64,000 nt of DNA from UBA3775 sp964584255 (GTDB lineage Bacteria; Bacillota; Clostridia; Lachnospirales; Lachnospiraceae). Positions 53,541 to 61,467 of this stretch are shown piece by piece. The stretch spans positions 62,001-126,000 of the forward strand of contig CAZOZM010000001.1 of assembly GCA_964584255.1 (NCBI GenBank), read 5' to 3'. The translations under genes were made by a program, and so were the position numbers. Below the pieces are notes generated by a model. It had not been told where the DNA came from. It ran no database searches and worked only from the letters and a program-made list of their open reading frames with translations. Every line of letters starts with the position of its first letter. The stretch's first letter is position 1.

Positions 53541-53569
53541 TTGTATTTTTGTTCAAATTGTTCTATAAT
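53541..53569 (+). promoter_or_regulatory. Promoter of the P-loop protein gene
   Basis: TTGTAT at 53541-53546, a 17-base spacer and a perfect TATAAT at 53564-53569, about 38 bases before the start codon. Confidence 0.7.
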
Positions 53570-53606
53570 CATATCAAAGAAACACCCACATAAGGAGGAT
53601 AAACAT

Positions 53607-54026
53607 ATGGTACAAATCATTGTTGGAGAAAAGGGTAAAGGAAAAACTAAGATTTTATTAGATAAAGCGAATTCAGATATAGTTTCTGCAAAAGGAACAA
53701 TAGTATATCTCGATAAGAATAACCAGCATATGTATGAATTGAATAACAAAATCAGACTTATCAATGTAAGAGATTACTGCATTGAGTGTGCATCTGAATT
53801 TGTTGGATTCATATGCGGTATTATTTCACAGGATCACGACATAGAAAAGGTTTATTTAGACAGTTTTCTTAAGGTTGCATGTCTTGATGCAAAAGATGCT
53901 GACAGAATAATCAATAAGCTTAATATAGTATCTGAGAAGTTTAATGTAGATATTGTAATAAGCCTTTCACAGAAGTCTGAAGAAATTTCTGAAGAAGTAA
54001 AGAAATTTGTTTTAGCAGCATTATAA
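53607..54026 (+). CDS. Small P-loop protein of unknown function
   Basis: The 139-residue protein starts with a Walker A loop (IIVGEKGKGKTK) at residues 4-15 and has a weak Walker B-like stretch EKVYLDSFLK. The rest is mixed alpha/beta, ending with KFVLAAL. Similar small proteins are sometimes labelled as PilT-like, which I would not trust. AAGGAGG precedes ATG 53607. It is monocistronic, between its own promoter and a bidirectional terminator. Confidence 0.75.
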   Translation: MVQIIVGEKGKGKTKILLDKANSDIVSAKGTIVYLDKNNQHMYELNNKIRLINVRDYCIECASEFVGFICGIISQDHDIEKVYLDSFLKVACLDAKDADRIINKLNIVSEKFNVDIVISLSQKSEEISEEVKKFVLAAL

Positions 54027-54040
54027 AAAAGAGTTTATGT

Positions 54041-54067
54041 AAGAGCATGGTTTATACCATGCTCTTT
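54041..54067. terminator. Bidirectional terminator between convergent genes
   Basis: AAGAGCATGGT (54041-54051) and ACCATGCTCTT (54056-54066) form a perfect 11-pair stem with a four-base loop. It is followed by TTTTAT on the + strand and preceded by A/T-rich sequence giving T residues on the minus strand. Confidence 0.88.
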
Positions 54068-54072
54068 TATGT

Positions 54073-54270
54073 TTATTCGTTCCTGATTCTGCCAAAATAT
54101 GAAATGGCATACAGACCTGAAATACCAACCAGAGAATAGATGATTCTTGAAAGCATGCTCATGTCTCCAAAAATGAATCTTACCAGGTCAAAACTTAAGA
54201 AGCCGATGAGCCCCCAGTTTATGGCACCTATTATTACAATAATCAGTGCAATATAATCTACAGTTTTCAT
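54073..54270 (-). CDS. DUF378-family small membrane protein
   Basis: The 65-residue protein has two TM segments separated by a short loop, with the family pattern IIGAINWGLIGFLSFDLV and RIIYSLVGISGLYAI. Function is unknown. AAAGGAAC lies before the ATG on the minus strand. It is one of only two clear minus-strand genes here and ends at the shared terminator. Confidence 0.85.
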   Translation of the reverse strand: MKTVDYIALIIVIIGAINWGLIGFLSFDLVRFIFGDMSMLSRIIYSLVGISGLYAISYFGRIRNE

Positions 54271-54341
54271 GAATTTGTTCCTTTCTGTAATTTGTTAACA
54301 GTATTTTGTGCCATTCTTAAGAAAATTATACAAATTAAAGG

Positions 54342-54370
54342 TTTAAATTTTCTGCCCAATAAAGTATAAT
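54342..54370 (+). promoter_or_regulatory. Promoter of the HlyD-like/yggS/sepF cluster
   Basis: TTTAAA at 54342-54347, a 17-base spacer and TATAAT at 54365-54370. It leaves a leader of about 90 bases. Confidence 0.55.
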
Positions 54371-54464
54371 ACTTTTATTATAAGGGTATTTATTCAAAAC
54401 TGAATGAGAGCATTCTGTGCTTTAGTCAGGTCGTTGCATAAATGCTATTTAAGGAGAGACTGTT

Positions 54465-55859
54465 TTGAAACAGGATAACAGCAGAAAAAAAAGAGCCGAA
54501 GTAAGAAATATTAACATTGGAATTGTGGTTCTGCTTCTCGTTTTCCTATACATGGTTGTCAACATAATAATCAGCCTGAAAAAGGATCATCTGTCTATAT
54601 ATGAGGTCCAGGCAATAAGTATGTCGCAGGATGGTAATGCTGAAGCCGTAATCGTCAGATCGGAATCAGATTATTACACCCAGACAGCCGGATATACCAA
54701 TTTCTTTATAAGAAGTGGCTCAAGAGTTGCAGTAGGAGACACCATTTATTCAATAGATGAAAGCAGAAATGTTTATGACTATCTGGTAGATTATGGTGTG
54801 AACTACACGTTGACTACAGAGGATATTGAGATATTAAAAAAATATGTTTCGGATTTTAATGACAGATATACGGATGATAACTTCGATCAGGCCTATCTGT
54901 TAAGAGATAATCTTAACTCAGAGGTTGCAAATATATCTGATTCATATTTACTGGATAATCTTGATGATATCGTAAGTGAATCCGGAAATCCTGTAACATT
55001 CAATGTTATCAAGGCTGATAAGTCGGGAACAATATCTTTTTTTAATGATTCTCTTGACGGCCTGACGGCAGATGAGGTTAGTATTGATACTTTTGATCGG
55101 TCTGATTATACATCTCAGAACCTTTATGACAACAATCTTAAAGAGTCGGAATCAATGATATATAAAATTGTATCCGACGAAAATTGGAGTCTTGTAATCA
55201 ATTTATCCGAAAAGCAGTACGATGCTCTGAAAGATAAAAAGAGTTTGAGTTTTAAGATAAAAAATGACGGACTCAGCCTGACTAAACCCTGCAGTTTCTA
55301 TAAGAAGGATGACGGTTATTTTTGCAGGATTGATTTGACGGAATACATGATCAGATATTTGAAGGAGCGTTTCCTCGACATTGAAATCTCAATGGATTCT
55401 GATGATGGTCTGAAGATTCCTTATTCATCAATTACAACAAAAGAGTTTTATAAGATACCTTCTCAGTATTATATCTACAATGAAGAGACTGAGGAATGGG
55501 GCTTCACAACAATGGAATATGATATAGAGACAAAACAGACAACTTATAAGTTTCTGAAAGCATCATCATATTTCAATGATAAAGAAAATGGAATAATATA
55601 TGTAGATACTGACAGCCTTGAATATGGACAGTATATATATTCCATGCAGGATGAAACTCTGTTTCAGGTGAGTGTCATAGGTACTCTTAAAGGTGTATAT
55701 AACGTCAATAAAGGATATGCGGTTTTCAAGAGAATAAATATAATATCTGAAAATGATGATTACTGCATTATTCTTGACGGTGCGGACAACAGCCTTAAGG
55801 CCCATGATCATATTGCACTTCATGCTGATCTTATAATTGAAGATGCACAAATCTACTAA
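54465..55859 (+). CDS. HlyD-like membrane-anchored protein
   Basis: The 464-residue protein has a basic N-terminus, one TM segment (about 18-36) and a large extracellular part. This starts with a lipoyl/biotinyl-like half motif (FFIRSGSRVAVGDTIYSIDE), as in membrane-fusion adaptors, and ends in a beta-rich region (VSVIGTLKGVYNVNKGYAVFK). No matching transporter gene is adjacent. The start is TTG 54465 after AAGGAGAG. Placement before yggS-sepF-divIVA suggests an envelope or division role, by inference. Confidence 0.65.
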   Translation: MKQDNSRKKRAEVRNINIGIVVLLLVFLYMVVNIIISLKKDHLSIYEVQAISMSQDGNAEAVIVRSESDYYTQTAGYTNFFIRSGSRVAVGDTIYSIDESRNVYDYLVDYGVNYTLTTEDIEILKKYVSDFNDRYTDDNFDQAYLLRDNLNSEVANISDSYLLDNLDDIVSESGNPVTFNVIKADKSGTISFFNDSLDGLTADEVSIDTFDRSDYTSQNLYDNNLKESESMIYKIVSDENWSLVINLSEKQYDALKDKKSLSFKIKNDGLSLTKPCSFYKKDDGYFCRIDLTEYMIRYLKERFLDIEISMDSDDGLKIPYSSITTKEFYKIPSQYYIYNEETEEWGFTTMEYDIETKQTTYKFLKASSYFNDKENGIIYVDTDSLEYGQYIYSMQDETLFQVSVIGTLKGVYNVNKGYAVFKRINIISENDDYCIILDGADNSLKAHDHIALHADLIIEDAQIY

Positions 55860-55884
55860 TTCACCATGTGTCGGGAGAAAAGAA

Positions 55885-56574
55885 ATGATAAAAGAAAATA
55901 TCGAGAAAATACATATTGAGATAAACAAAGCTGCATCAGATTCCGTCATGGGTCAGAATGTAACTTTGATATGTGTAAGCAAAACCAAACCGGTAGAGAT
56001 GGTATTGGAAGCATACAATGCCGGCGAGCACGTTTTTGGAGAAAATAAGGTGCAGGAAATATGTGAAAAAGCACCGGTAGTGCCGGAAGATGCCAAATGG
56101 CACATGATAGGCCATCTTCAAAAAAACAAGGTTAGGAAAGCCGTTCAGTATTCAGAGATGATTCATTCGGTTGACAGTATTGAACTGGCAGAATACATCA
56201 ATAGGGAAGCAAACAGGATAGAGAAAATTCAGGATATCCTGCTTGAGTTAAATATTGCATCCGAAGAATCAAAGTATGGATTGGACGAAAATGGCCTGAA
56301 GGACATGCTGAAACCGCTCTCAGAACTTAATAACATAAGACTCAGAGGCTTAATGTGTGTTGCTCCATATACTGATACGCCGGAAGAAAATCGTAAATAT
56401 TTCAGAAAAATGAGAGAAATTCTTGAATATATAAATTCAACGAATCTCTTTAGTGAAGAACTTAACATTCTTTCGATGGGTATGAGCAATGATTTTAAGA
56501 TTGCAATAGAAGAAGGTGCCACCCATGTTAGAATCGGTACTGGTATTTTCGGTGAACGAAATTATAATATTTAA
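55885..56574 (+). CDS. PLP homeostasis protein YggS/YlmE
   Basis: The 229-residue protein binds pyridoxal phosphate and balances its pool. It shows the PLP lysine in LICVSKTKPVEMV, FGENKVQEI, WHMIGHLQKNKVRKA, and the C-terminal LSMGMSNDFKIAIEEGATHVRIGTGIFG (in segments). ATG 55885 follows GGGAG; an upstream in-frame ATG at 55837 overlaps the previous gene and is unlikely. The position before sepF is conserved in Bacillota (ylmE-ylmF). Confidence 0.92.
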   Translation: MIKENIEKIHIEINKAASDSVMGQNVTLICVSKTKPVEMVLEAYNAGEHVFGENKVQEICEKAPVVPEDAKWHMIGHLQKNKVRKAVQYSEMIHSVDSIELAEYINREANRIEKIQDILLELNIASEESKYGLDENGLKDMLKPLSELNNIRLRGLMCVAPYTDTPEENRKYFRKMREILEYINSTNLFSEELNILSMGMSNDFKIAIEEGATHVRIGTGIFGERNYNI

Positions 56575-56588
56575 GGAGGATAACAGAA

Positions 56589-57281
56589 ATGGATTTTTTA
56601 AAAAAGCTCAGCGACGCTATCAGATTCAATGATGATGACTTTGATGATGATGACGATGAAGAATACTACAGGGAAATTGCCAAACTGGAAAAAAAGCAGA
56701 AGGAAAAGGCTGAAAAGGCAGAAAAAGCTGAAAGTAACCGAAGAAATTCTTCGACATTAAGGAATAAAGATACTTCAACCCGACCGGATGCAAAAGAAAG
56801 GAAGACAACATATTCCAAAGACAGGCGTGAGACAGGTACATCCATGCGGAATTCTCAAAACAGTCGAAGCAACGGAACGTATGTTAAAAGATCATCTGCA
56901 TCCCAAAGAGTATTGCGTCAGACAGATGATTCTTCTTCAAAAAGGGCAACCCGAAGTGATAATGTTTATCGTTTGAGAGGAACAAAGTCAAAAATCTCTT
57001 TTTATGATGCGAAAACATTTGAAGATGCACAGCTTGTATGTGACCAGCTTTCTGAAGGCGTGGGAGTAGTCGTAAGATTTGGTAAGGAAAATGGTAGTGA
57101 ATGTCAGAGAGTCATGGACTTTATTGCAGGTTGCATTTATGCAATTAACGGAAATATTCATGCTGCTTCTGAAGAATTCTTTATTTTTACACCTCAAGGA
57201 GTTGAACTTTCAGGAGATGAGATTTCAAGCATGATAAAAGATTCCGGTTTCGGCGTTCCGACTTTCAATAAAATGTTATAA
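56589..57281 (+). CDS. sepF: Cell division protein SepF
   Basis: SepF tethers FtsZ to the membrane. The 230-residue protein has an N-terminal helix (MDFLKKLSDAIRF), an acidic DDDFDDDDDEEYY stretch, a long charged linker (about 30-130) and the core domain (about 135-225; DAKTFEDAQLVCDQL, QRVMDFIAGCIYAINGNI). The linker is longer than in B. subtilis SepF (152 residues). AAGGAGG precedes the ATG, and divIVA follows after 27 bases. Confidence 0.92.
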   Translation: MDFLKKLSDAIRFNDDDFDDDDDEEYYREIAKLEKKQKEKAEKAEKAESNRRNSSTLRNKDTSTRPDAKERKTTYSKDRRETGTSMRNSQNSRSNGTYVKRSSASQRVLRQTDDSSSKRATRSDNVYRLRGTKSKISFYDAKTFEDAQLVCDQLSEGVGVVVRFGKENGSECQRVMDFIAGCIYAINGNIHAASEEFFIFTPQGVELSGDEISSMIKDSGFGVPTFNKML

Positions 57282-57308
57282 GATAACCATAAATACGGAG
57301 GAAAAGCT

Positions 57309-57824
57309 ATGATTACACCTATAGAGATTCAAAAAACAGTTTTTAAAACAGCTGCACATGGGTATTCTAAATCTCAGGTTGATGAGTTTAAGGAACTGTT
57401 ACTAAAAGACTATGAGGCTTTATATCGTCAGAATCTGGATTTGACTGAGAAGATTAATCTGTTAAATGATAAACTCCAGTATTATACTTCGATGGAAAAA
57501 TCACTTCATAAAGCATTGGTTCTTGCAGAAAAGTCTGCAGATGAAACTAAGAGGGCTGCTGAGCTTAATTCGGCTGCAGTTTTGAAAGATGCCAGAGCCC
57601 AGGCACAGGTAATTCTCAATGATGCAAAAATGCAGCTTAATGGTCTTCATGATGCAACATTGGAACTCATGCAGCAATATGAAACATATAAGGCACAGAT
57701 ATTGGCTGCATCAAATGCACAGATTCAGCTTCTTAACAGCGAAGCATTTACATTAGACAAATCAGCACTTAATGCTTATCAGGAGTTGAAGAACAATAAA
57801 GAAAAGCTTGATGGCAGGATATAG
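57309..57824 (+). CDS. divIVA: DivIVA-domain protein
   Basis: The 171-residue coiled-coil protein begins with the membrane-binding lipid-insertion motif ITPIEIQKTVFKTAAHGYSKSQVDEF, read in segments, followed by a second coiled coil rich in Ala, Lys and Gln. It marks negatively curved membrane at poles and septa. CGGAGG precedes the ATG. Confidence 0.92.
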   Translation: MITPIEIQKTVFKTAAHGYSKSQVDEFKELLLKDYEALYRQNLDLTEKINLLNDKLQYYTSMEKSLHKALVLAEKSADETKRAAELNSAAVLKDARAQAQVILNDAKMQLNGLHDATLELMQQYETYKAQILAASNAQIQLLNSEAFTLDKSALNAYQELKNNKEKLDGRI

Positions 57825-57845
57825 TAGAACACGGATTTGATGAAC

Positions 57846-57877
57846 AAAAGCTGCTAATTGTTTGGTTAGCAGCTTTT
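57846..57877 (+). terminator. Hairpin after divIVA
   Basis: AAAAGCTGCTAA (57846-57857) pairs perfectly with TTAGCAGCTTTT (57866-57877) around an eight-base loop. The T residues are part of the stem, which is common in A/T-rich terminators. Confidence 0.75.
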
Positions 57878-57901
57878 ACTGTGTATCAGTGGCTGTTATG
57901 T

Positions 57902-57957
57902 TTTGCAACAGTATCAGAGACTGCTTGTTCAGAAGCTGTTGCAAAGGCGGTTTTTTT
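57902..57957 (+). terminator. Second hairpin before lspA
   Basis: TTTGCAACAG (57902-57911) and CTGTTGCAAA (57936-57945) are exact complements (10 pairs) with a 24-base loop; GGCGG and a seven-T tract follow (57951-57957). It may be a back-up terminator or an lspA attenuator. Confidence 0.5.
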
Positions 57958-58033
57958 ATCTGATGTTTATATTTACACACAGGCATAGATTTCCGGAGTC
58001 AAACGGTGATTTTTGCCAGGAACAGGGGACGAT

Positions 58034-58525
58034 ATGAAAAGAAAAAGAATTCTTTTTTTGGTTTGTTGGTTTATACCATTGCTTTTGATAGATCAGCTGA
58101 CTAAATATTATGCAAGAAATGTAATCAGTAAAAAGACAATTAATATAATCGATAATGTTTTGGAATTCAGATTTTTAAAAAATACGGGGGCGGCGTGGGG
58201 TTCATTCAGTTCGATGACTTCCATGCTGGTAATTATTACGATTATAATGATAATTGCAGTGATGTTTGCATATATGCGAATTCCGTTTGATAAGAGGATG
58301 TTTCCATTGCGTATGCTGCTGGTTTTTATTTTAACCGGAGCAGTGGGAAACCTGATCGACAGAATTGTATTTAAGTATGTTACGGATTTTATATACTTTG
58401 AGCTGATTAATTTCCCGGTATTTAATGTGGCTGATATTTATGTTACATGTTCTGCAATTATTATGGCGGTATTAATTCTTTTTTATTACAAGGATGAGGA
58501 GTTTGAATGGTTGAAATTCAGATAA
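58034..58525 (+). CDS. lspA: Lipoprotein signal peptidase LspA
   Basis: It cleaves prolipoprotein signal peptides in the membrane. The 163-residue protein has four TM segments and the catalytic motifs FLKNTGAAWG, VGNLIDRI (Asp) and FNVADIYVTC (Asp). ATG 58034 follows GGGGA. It overlaps the pseudouridine synthase gene by 19 bases; the lspA-rluD pair is conserved in Bacillota. Confidence 0.95.
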   Translation: MKRKRILFLVCWFIPLLLIDQLTKYYARNVISKKTINIIDNVLEFRFLKNTGAAWGSFSSMTSMLVIITIIMIIAVMFAYMRIPFDKRMFPLRMLLVFILTGAVGNLIDRIVFKYVTDFIYFELINFPVFNVADIYVTCSAIIMAVLILFYYKDEEFEWLKFR

Positions 58526-59568
58526 CGGATGCGGATTCGACGGAAGATGTTTTGGAATCGTTTGCTGAGGAAAAAGAAATTCTCGAAATGGAAGTAAACG
58601 ATATATCTCCGATGCGAATCGATAAATATCTTTCCGAAAAATTGAGTGATTTTACAAGAAGCAGAATTCAGAAGCTTATATCTGACGGTATGGTTGAAAT
58701 CGATGGTAAAGTTGTTTCTGCATCAAATATAAAATGTAAAAACGGAAATGTGATACGGGTGCATGTGCCCATGCCTGAAGAAACAGACATTCTTCCGGAA
58801 AACATTCCTTTGGATATCGTTTATGAGGACAACGGACTAATAATTGTAAATAAGCCTCAGGGGATGGTTGTACATCCTTCGGCCGGACATACAAAAGGAA
58901 CTCTGGTTAATGCGTTAATGTATAAATTCGGAGGTGATTTATCAGGAATTAATGGAGAACTACGTCCGGGCATCGTTCACAGGATAGATATGAATACTTC
59001 CGGTATTCTGTGTATATGTAAAAATGATAAAACCCATAATTACATGGCAGATCTTTTGGGGAGACATGATATTCACAGGATTTATTATTGTCTCTGCAAT
59101 GGAATCTTCAAAGATAAGCAGGGCAGGATAGATGCACCAATCGGACGTTCGCCATATGACAGAAAAAAGATGGCAATAAATCCTAAAGGAAAAAATGCCA
59201 TTACGAATTATGAGGTTGTTGCTGAATTTAAAAACAGGTATTCTCTTGTAAAATGTCGTCTGGAAACAGGCAGAACACACCAGATCCGTGTTCACATGGC
59301 ATCAAAACAACATCCTATAGTGGGAGATGATGTCTATAATACCCTGAAAAAGGATTATAAGCTTAACGGACAGCTTTTACATGCCGCCGTACTTGGATTT
59401 ATACATCCTGAGACGGGAAGATATATTGAATTCAGAACTCCATTGCCGGATTATTTTATAAATATCCTTCATGGATTTAATGAAAATGCGGCAATTATTT
59501 ACAAATTGGATGATGCACTTAAACAAAGGGTAAATTATAAAACTATGACAGAGGAAGCCAATGATTAG
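58507..59568 (+). CDS. RluA-family pseudouridine synthase (RluD-like)
   Basis: The 353-residue protein has an acidic N-terminal extension, an S4 domain (about 38-90; RIDKYLSEKLSDFTRSRIQKLI, in segments) and the catalytic domain with Asp in IVHRIDMNTSGILCICK and LETGRTHQIRVHMASKQHPIVG (in segments). It probably makes pseudouridines in 23S rRNA helix 69. It is the second RluA-type enzyme in this window (the other is at 1177). The last 8 bases overlap the ATPase gene. Confidence 0.92.
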   Translation: MVEIQITDADSTEDVLESFAEEKEILEMEVNDISPMRIDKYLSEKLSDFTRSRIQKLISDGMVEIDGKVVSASNIKCKNGNVIRVHVPMPEETDILPENIPLDIVYEDNGLIIVNKPQGMVVHPSAGHTKGTLVNALMYKFGGDLSGINGELRPGIVHRIDMNTSGILCICKNDKTHNYMADLLGRHDIHRIYYCLCNGIFKDKQGRIDAPIGRSPYDRKKMAINPKGKNAITNYEVVAEFKNRYSLVKCRLETGRTHQIRVHMASKQHPIVGDDVYNTLKKDYKLNGQLLHAAVLGFIHPETGRYIEFRTPLPDYFINILHGFNENAAIIYKLDDALKQRVNYKTMTEEAND

Positions 59569-60844
59569 ACAAAGACTTGCAGAACAGCTGCATGAACATA
59601 TAAATAAAAAATATCGTGGGATACTAAAGGGGCTTCCCGGTATTGGAAAGACACAGTTTATTCATTCATACTGCCTGCAGTATTATAAAGAGTATGTGTA
59701 TGTAGACTGTGAGGTTGACATCGTTGAACTTATGGAAATGGCTGTTTGTGCAAAAAAAACGCCGGAGTGCCTTTACAATTATCTTAATGACAAAACTGAG
59801 TTTATGGATTTAGATGACTATATGTGCATTGTCTTTTTTGATAATATAGAGAATTGCGATATATTCATTAAGGAAATATACCCGGTTTTGAAGAAATTGA
59901 AAATAAATGTACTGATGAGCCTTACACTGGTTACGGAATTAGCTAAGCCAATACTTGATGAAGTGCGTGTTTTTCAGTTAAATCCCATGAGTTACATGGA
60001 TTTTTTGTTGCATGATGATGAAACCACTTCTAAAATGCTGCTGATGTCAAATATAAATGCATTGGCATCGGTGCCGTTCTTCCTGCATGAAAACTGTCAG
60101 AGAACATACGAAGAATATATATGCGTCGGAGGAATGCCGCAGTGTATTCCGGTATATTTTGATGCTCTGCTTTCTGACCAGATTTTGCGTGGAACACATG
60201 ACGCAGCACATTTATATATGCTTGATAAACTGTTTGAAAGAGCAGAATTGGATGAAAAGACAATTTTTCAATGTCATCAGGTCATTGATTCCGTAATCGA
60301 ACAAATGGTAAGAACGGACTATACAAAGTTTGTCATAGGTGCAATAAGAGACGGTGTTACATATACCAAGTATAGAAAAGCTCTGGACTTCCTGGAAGAG
60401 AATAAAATACTGCTGAAAGTGCCTCATTACGAAAACCCTCACAAGTTTTTGTACTATCTTTATGATGTGGGAATTCTTAAAGAACTTCTGTACGAATACT
60501 GTGCCAAACACAAGATTTACAACAGATATGAACATATAGAGCTGATGCTGAAAAGAAACTACACAGCTATGGAACTCATTGACAGTCCATATAAAATCTA
60601 CTACTGGAAATCAAGGTATACGGCAATGGTTGATTTCGTGATTGAAGGGAAAAAGAATCTTGTTGTAATAAAGGTTTTTGATGAACCGGATTTGAGAAAT
60701 AAATCACTTTATGAGTTTGAAAAAAGGTTCAATGACAGGAATTGCTGCCTTGTTAACCTTTGTGCAAAAAAAATTGATAAATCGAAAAAAATTATATTGG
60801 TTCCATTTTATTCAATATCGGGTATTTTCAAACTTGTAAAGTAA
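59561..60844 (+). CDS. AAA-type ATPase of the DUF4143 group
   Basis: The 427-residue protein has Walker A GLPGIGKTQF (about 23-32), Walker B IVFFDNIENC, then a helical region with QLNPMSYMDFLLHDDE and YEEYICVGGMPQ, and a C-terminal nuclease-like fold region (IYYWKSRYTAMVDFVIEGKKNLVVIKV) as in AAA_14/DUF4143 proteins. The pattern D-(x)n-E-x-K of that fold is only partly kept (VDFVIEGKK). Related proteins are widespread, with unsettled roles. It overlaps the RluD gene and is co-transcribed with lspA. Confidence 0.8.
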   Translation: MIRQRLAEQLHEHINKKYRGILKGLPGIGKTQFIHSYCLQYYKEYVYVDCEVDIVELMEMAVCAKKTPECLYNYLNDKTEFMDLDDYMCIVFFDNIENCDIFIKEIYPVLKKLKINVLMSLTLVTELAKPILDEVRVFQLNPMSYMDFLLHDDETTSKMLLMSNINALASVPFFLHENCQRTYEEYICVGGMPQCIPVYFDALLSDQILRGTHDAAHLYMLDKLFERAELDEKTIFQCHQVIDSVIEQMVRTDYTKFVIGAIRDGVTYTKYRKALDFLEENKILLKVPHYENPHKFLYYLYDVGILKELLYEYCAKHKIYNRYEHIELMLKRNYTAMELIDSPYKIYYWKSRYTAMVDFVIEGKKNLVVIKVFDEPDLRNKSLYEFEKRFNDRNCCLVNLCAKKIDKSKKIILVPFYSISGIFKLVK

Positions 60845-60909
60845 AGTTTTTGGCCAATATCTTGTATTTGGGGTTGGTGAATCATTAAAGTCTGTTGAAA
60901 AAACATGGC

Positions 60910-60938
60910 TTGACAACACGATTCTATTTGTGTAGTAT
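60910..60938 (+). promoter_or_regulatory. Promoter of the BlaI-like repressor gene, with possible operator
   Basis: TTGACA at 60910-60915, a 17-base spacer and TAGTAT at 60933-60938. The -10 region lies within GTGTAGTATTAGTATACGC, an imperfect dyad, and TGTA/TACA words flank it (60931, 60950), as in BlaI/CopY operators. Autorepression is plausible but not shown. Confidence 0.6.
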
Positions 60939-60993
60939 TAGTATACGCTTACAGTAGAATATATAAAACTCGTTTACAAAGGAATTGGGGGAT

Positions 60994-61368
60994 ATGGACG
61001 TTATAAGATTACACGAAGGTGAACTTAATGTGATGGAGCTGCTTTGGTCAAACAGCAGTCTGCCTGCAAAGGACATAGCCAAAATCGTTAAGGATTACAT
61101 CGGATGGGAAAAAAACACAACTTATACCGTTATCAAAAGGTTAATTGATAAAGGTGCCGTTACAAGAGAAGATCCTGGGTTTATCTGCAGGTCTGCAATA
61201 ACCAAAAAGGAAGTGCAGAAGATAGAGACCAAGGTTCTTCTTGACAAGGTCTTTAATGGCAGTCTGGACTGCTTCTTTTCAGAATACCTCATGGATTTGG
61301 ATCTGACAGCTGAGCAGACAAGAGAATTACGCAAACTTTTGGATGCACAATACAAGAAGTTGTTATGA
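60994..61368 (+). CDS. BlaI/MecI/CopY-family transcriptional repressor
   Basis: The 124-residue protein has the winged-helix DNA-binding domain of the family (HEGELNVMELLWSNSSLPAKDIAKIV; NTTYTVIKRLIDKGAVTRE, in segments) and the C-terminal dimerisation region with the family-like LLDKVFNGSLDCFFSEYL. No BlaR1-type sensor protease gene is next to it, so it is an orphan repressor here. ATG 60994 follows AAAGGA. Confidence 0.9.
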   Translation: MDVIRLHEGELNVMELLWSNSSLPAKDIAKIVKDYIGWEKNTTYTVIKRLIDKGAVTREDPGFICRSAITKKEVQKIETKVLLDKVFNGSLDCFFSEYLMDLDLTAEQTRELRKLLDAQYKKLL

Positions 61369-61391
61369 TTAAGGCACAAGGGAACTATAGC

Positions 61392-61420
61392 TTGACTTTT
61401 TATAAACGATGATATAATAT
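61392..61420 (+). promoter_or_regulatory. Promoter of rny
   Basis: TTGACT at 61392-61397, followed by either TATAAT at 61413-61418 (15-base spacer) or TAATAT at 61415-61420 (17-base spacer). Confidence 0.65.
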
Positions 61421-61467
61421 ATTAATGTTGGTTTTGAAAATTGAAAATTGAATATGGAGGTGTCACT

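Noticed and set aside
57895..58010. Minus-strand peptide reading (TAFATASEQAVSD) between divIVA and lspA
   Set aside because: It is short, has no start codon with a ribosome binding site, and is better explained by the palindrome there.
59561..60844. AAA ATPase as a defence or toxin-antitoxin gene
   Set aside because: It is a lone gene coupled to housekeeping genes, with no partner toxin, nuclease or modification gene nearby.
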